A DNA stretch of 64,000 bases, from contig CAZGPI010000001.1 of assembly GCA_964527595.1 (NCBI GenBank), positions 254,464-318,463 on the forward strand, in the 5' to 3' direction. Below, piece after piece: positions 61,488 to 64,000 of this stretch. The notes below the pieces were generated by a model, which was given only the letters and a program-made list of their open reading frames with translations, did no database searches and was not told the origin of the DNA. The position numbers and the translations under genes were made by a program. The stretch's first letter is position 1. Every line of letters starts with the position of its first letter. The DNA comes from GWF2-38-10 sp964527595. GTDB lineage: Bacteria > Babelota > Babeliae > Babelales > RVW-14.

Positions 61488-62249
61488 TTAGCGCAAAGCT
61501 AATTTTAATTTTGGGACGGCTGGTTTATCTGCTGTAAAGGTTACGTCATCTTCTTTTGCGCCAGTACCTTCATCGGTTGTTGCAGTGGCAGCATCGGCCA
61601 ATGGTGTTAATCTTGTCGGCTTTGTTTTTGCAATACATTTTTGCTTAATCCAATAGCTTCCTATTGCGTCAATTCGAGAAAGATTTTTGTCTAACATCTT
61701 TGTCGCAACGGTAACCCCGGCAAAGCACATTCCTGCTGATCCACAAGATATCAAATTGCTATTATTTAAAGCCTTAACATCTAGGAAAAAATCGATTGCA
61801 ACTGGTTCTCGTTTTTCTGGGAAACCAGAGAAAGGCTCAGCTCGTTGCAGTAACACAAAAATTGAAAAATCATTAATGCATTCATTGACCAATTCATAGT
61901 TTTTAGTGGATTTTTTGGTTGTTATTTGAATTTTAAGTCCATCAAGTCGGATAATTGGCAAGCAAAGCACCCGAAATGAGTTTGGTTCAATCGTAGGGGT
62001 TGCATTAATTGCTGAGTCAGAAAGGTCTTCGCCCGGCAACGCGAATCCGCTTGAAGACTCCCATTTACGCAGAGCTTCACCCTGGGGAAGAACCTTGATT
62101 GTCCACGGCGAAAAATTGTAAATTATGCACACTTTGCCCTCTTTAGAGTAATGTGCCGATGTTGGATATATTTGAGAATAGCACCCAAAGATGTAATTTG
62201 ATTGATAGGTCGTGGCAATACAGCAAATAAGTATAATTTTTTTGAGCAT
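61488..62249 (-). CDS. Secreted protein of unknown function
   Basis: 253 residues with a signal peptide (IILICCIATTYQSNYIFGC). The mature part looks beta-rich (VCIIYNFSPWTIKVLPQG, KIQITTKKSTKNYEL), perhaps an immunoglobulin-like or jelly-roll fold. A Cys/Gly segment (LISCGSAGMCFAGVTVATKM) and a low-complexity Thr/Ala/Asp tail follow. No family recognised. Probably monocistronic. Confidence 0.65.
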   Translation of the reverse strand: MLKKIILICCIATTYQSNYIFGCYSQIYPTSAHYSKEGKVCIIYNFSPWTIKVLPQGEALRKWESSSGFALPGEDLSDSAINATPTIEPNSFRVLCLPIIRLDGLKIQITTKKSTKNYELVNECINDFSIFVLLQRAEPFSGFPEKREPVAIDFFLDVKALNNSNLISCGSAGMCFAGVTVATKMLDKNLSRIDAIGSYWIKQKCIAKTKPTRLTPLADAATATTDEGTGAKEDDVTFTADKPAVPKLKLALR

Positions 62250-62418
62250 TGATAGCCGCTTTATTTAAATAATTTTGAGGATCTTTTTTATGAACTATAA
62301 ATTAAATAACACAAAAGAAAAGTTGTTTTAATATAATTTTACATATCCTGGACGAGGTATGCCTGCTTGGCGTAAAATACAGATAGGTAAATACATACTA
62401 AGGCAGAGGGGGCGGTTG

Positions 62419-63063
62419 ATGATATTAGTTATTGATGGTTATAATCTTCTCAAGCAGATATTCCCTGGTGTTAAAGGACCGATCGATAAACATCGAGATC
62501 AATTTATTAGGCAACTTGGTTATTACCAACAAAAAAAACGTAAAGAGATTAAGGAGGTTATTGTTGTTTTTGATGCAGGGCCGTTTGGTCACGCAACGCG
62601 TGAGATAACACATGGTGTTGTTGTGGTCTTTTCTGGCCAAAAAAGCAACGCAGATAACTGGATTATTGATTTTGCAGAACGCAAAAAAAACGAAGAAATT
62701 CTTGTTATTACGATGGATCGAAAGCTTATCGAAGCCTGCTGCCGGTTTGGGGCCAGCGCGCTCAGTAGCATTGAATTTTACCACATTATGCAAAGATGTA
62801 TTCTCGAAGATTTGCATAACCAGCCAACTCAATTGCTGAGCGGCGATTTTGAAAAATATGAACCATTTTACCTGGAAGAAGAGCTGACTACCCACCAAGT
62901 CGATCGCCAAGCTCTCGATTTACTAATGGAGCAAGAAAGTCTTAACGTTGGTAGCAGTAATTTTAAAGAAGAGGAAAGACAATCTCAAGAGCGCAAGGGA
63001 AGCCGGGCAACGCTTTCCAAGGAAGAAAAAAAAGCTTATGCTAAATTTAAAAAGTTGCGTTAA
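62419..63063 (+). CDS. NYN-domain protein, YacP/Rae1-like putative RNase
   Basis: About 214 residues from the ATG at 62419 (AGAGGGGG upstream); the in-frame ATG at 62359 has no such site. The N-terminal MILVIDGYNLLKQIFPG carries the first catalytic Asp and the DGYN motif, VVFDAG the second, and DNWIIDFAERKKNEEILVITMDRKL the third and fourth acidic positions of the PIN-like NYN nuclease fold. The C-terminal ~60 residues are charged and Lys-rich, suited to RNA or ribosome binding. It lies 16 bases before tsaE. Confidence 0.85.
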   Translation: MILVIDGYNLLKQIFPGVKGPIDKHRDQFIRQLGYYQQKKRKEIKEVIVVFDAGPFGHATREITHGVVVVFSGQKSNADNWIIDFAERKKNEEILVITMDRKLIEACCRFGASALSSIEFYHIMQRCILEDLHNQPTQLLSGDFEKYEPFYLEEELTTHQVDRQALDLLMEQESLNVGSSNFKEEERQSQERKGSRATLSKEEKKAYAKFKKLR

Positions 63064-63079
63064 TACACAAGAGGTTTTT

Positions 63080-63505
63080 ATGGTGGTAAAATTAGATGAA
63101 ATTGCGACATTCGTCAAAGAACACATCCTTCCTCTTTGCGCTAATCGCCACATCTTTACATTCACTGGTCCGCTCGGTGCAGGTAAAACAACGCTTATCA
63201 GCGAAATATTAAAACAATTGGGTGTGAAGAAAGCGGTAACTAGCCCGACTTTCGGCTATGTTAAAAACTACGAAACGCCAAATAAAACATCGGTGCATCA
63301 TTTCGACCTATATAGACTTAACTCTGTCGAAGACTTTGTGTCTGCAGGGTTTGATGAATATTTGATTCAAGCCAATAGCCTAATTTTTATTGAATGGCCT
63401 ATCATCATCAATCAATTATTAGTCACCAAAAAAATTGTTAGCTTGTCGCTTGAACACCATCAAGCGAACGAAACCATGCGTATTATAAAGATTGTCACAA
63501 GTTAA
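63080..63505 (+). CDS. tsaE: tRNA N6-threonylcarbamoyladenosine biosynthesis ATPase TsaE
   Basis: 141 residues from the ATG at 63080 (AAGAGG upstream); the longer frame from 62948 overlaps the preceding gene. P-loop FTGPLGAGKTTLISEIL, TSPTFGYVKNYE and VHHFDLYRLNSVEDF are TsaE hallmarks. It powers TsaB-TsaD in making t6A37 of ANN-reading tRNAs. Confidence 0.95.
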   Translation: MVVKLDEIATFVKEHILPLCANRHIFTFTGPLGAGKTTLISEILKQLGVKKAVTSPTFGYVKNYETPNKTSVHHFDLYRLNSVEDFVSAGFDEYLIQANSLIFIEWPIIINQLLVTKKIVSLSLEHHQANETMRIIKIVTS

Positions 63506-63654
63506 ATAAAAAAACATTATGATTAAAGATTGTCAAAAAAATTAAAAAAAGTTGAAATCTTTAGTAAACCCTCTATCCTTTTAGGTAAGTTTCGCCTGAC
63601 ATACTTATACAGAACCTTGACTTAAGAACATGGTCAGTCAATGACATGGTGAGT

Positions 63655-63739
63655 GGGGAGATTCCCGAGCGGTCAAAGGGGACGGACTGTAAATCCGTTG
63701 GCTACGCCTTCGTAGGTTCGATTCCTACTCTCCCCACCA
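63655..63739 (+). tRNA. tRNA-Tyr (anticodon GTA)
   Basis: 85 bases with a long variable arm as in bacterial tRNA-Tyr; acceptor GGGGAGA/TCTCCCC, anticodon loop CTGTAAA, GGTTCGATTCC T-arm, encoded CCA. Confidence 0.96.
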
Positions 63740-63839
63740 TAATCTCAAGCCAAAAGGTTAAGCAACTCGTTGATGTGCATGAAATTTCATGTATATTAGT
63801 GATTGTTCGTTGTCTGTGTGTTTAGTAGCAGCTACGATT

Positions 63840-63915
63840 GCGGGAATAGCTCAATTGGTAGAGCGACAGCCTTCCAAGCTGTAGGTCGCGGGTTCGAGAC
63901 CCGTTTCCCGCTCCA
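63840..63915 (+). tRNA. tRNA-Gly (anticodon TCC)
   Basis: Acceptor GCGGGAA/TTCCCGC, anticodon loop CTTCCAA on the ACAGC/GCTGT stem, GGTTCGAGACC T-arm, encoded CCA. Confidence 0.96.
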
Positions 63916-63930
63916 AGAGAAAGATTGGGT

Positions 63931-64000
63931 GCTGGCATAGCTCAGTGGTAGAGCAGCTGATTTGTAATCAGCAGGTCGCTGGTTCAAGTCCAGTTGCCAG
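63931..64000 (+). tRNA. tRNA-Thr (anticodon TGT), 3' end cut by window
   Basis: Acceptor GCTGGCA, anticodon loop TTTGTAA on CTGAT/ATCAG, GGTTCAAGTCC T-arm; the last acceptor base and CCA lie outside. The order Tyr-Gly-Thr is the one found before tuf in many bacteria, so EF-Tu may follow. Confidence 0.93.

Noticed and set aside
62948..63079. N-terminal extension of tsaE
   Set aside because: It lies within the preceding gene in another frame, and the ATG at 63080 has AAGAGG before it and begins the conserved domain.

Overview
The window looks like a piece of the chromosome of a host-dependent Gram-negative bacterium, most plausibly Candidatus Dependentiae (TM6). This is inferred from gene content, not from a search. 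The outer membrane is shown by lpxK, kdsB and an Omp85/BamA-type protein, and murA shows peptidoglycan synthesis. The DNA is AT-rich. Ankyrin-repeat and Fic proteins and a very high share of signal-peptide-bearing proteins of no recognised family suggest life inside a eukaryotic host.

Layout. 0-5 kb: end of a secreted protein, a palindrome-bounded element carrying a GIY-YIG nuclease relic, a CorC-type membrane protein, an acyl-CoA ligase, a ferredoxin and an acidic Cys-rich protein. 5.2-17.2 kb: ten successive genes for enzymes that normally need cytosolic nucleotides (three ATP-grasp-like paralogues, three GT-B glycosyltransferases, two nucleotidyltransferase-like proteins, a kinase-like protein, a methyltransferase), each with an N-terminal export signal or hydrophobic leader, ending at an Omp85 protein. 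20-24 kb: tRNA-Glu, acylphosphatase, a glycosyltransferase, and ATP synthase a and c genes in which c is a fusion of four hairpins. 24-32 kb: ppsA, a GT-like protein, Fic, rsmA, a secreted unknown protein and an ankyrin protein. 32.7-37.8 kb: a 955-residue secreted protein lying between groEL and a decayed copy of the groEL 3' end and terminator, then groEL-groES. 38-45.9 kb: an exported PLP enzyme, nfo, a WecA-like transferase, lpxK, infB and nusA.

45.9-46.4 kb holds no gene. It has two inverted arrays of TTATCAACA at exact 11-bp spacing beside an AT-rich stretch. By eye, top-strand composition changes from C-rich to G-rich across it, irrespective of gene strand. This is the best candidate for the chromosomal replication origin.

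46.4-64 kb: an alpha/beta hydrolase, tadA, a DksA/TraR-like protein, tRNA-Thr, rpsI, glmS, a sodium:solute symporter, radA-tdk, a tandem pair of unknown secreted/membrane proteins with duplicated promoters, kdsB, murA, a lone atpG, an unknown secreted protein, a NYN-domain protein, tsaE and a tRNA Tyr-Gly-Thr cluster running off the end.

How the genes fit together: glmS, murA, lpxK, kdsB, the WecA-like enzyme and the Omp85 protein build the cell envelope. The exported enzyme island, Fic, ankyrin and large secreted proteins are candidates for interaction with a host. Several places show 3'-end duplications of conserved genes (groEL, rsmA) that look like scars of insertion or recombination.
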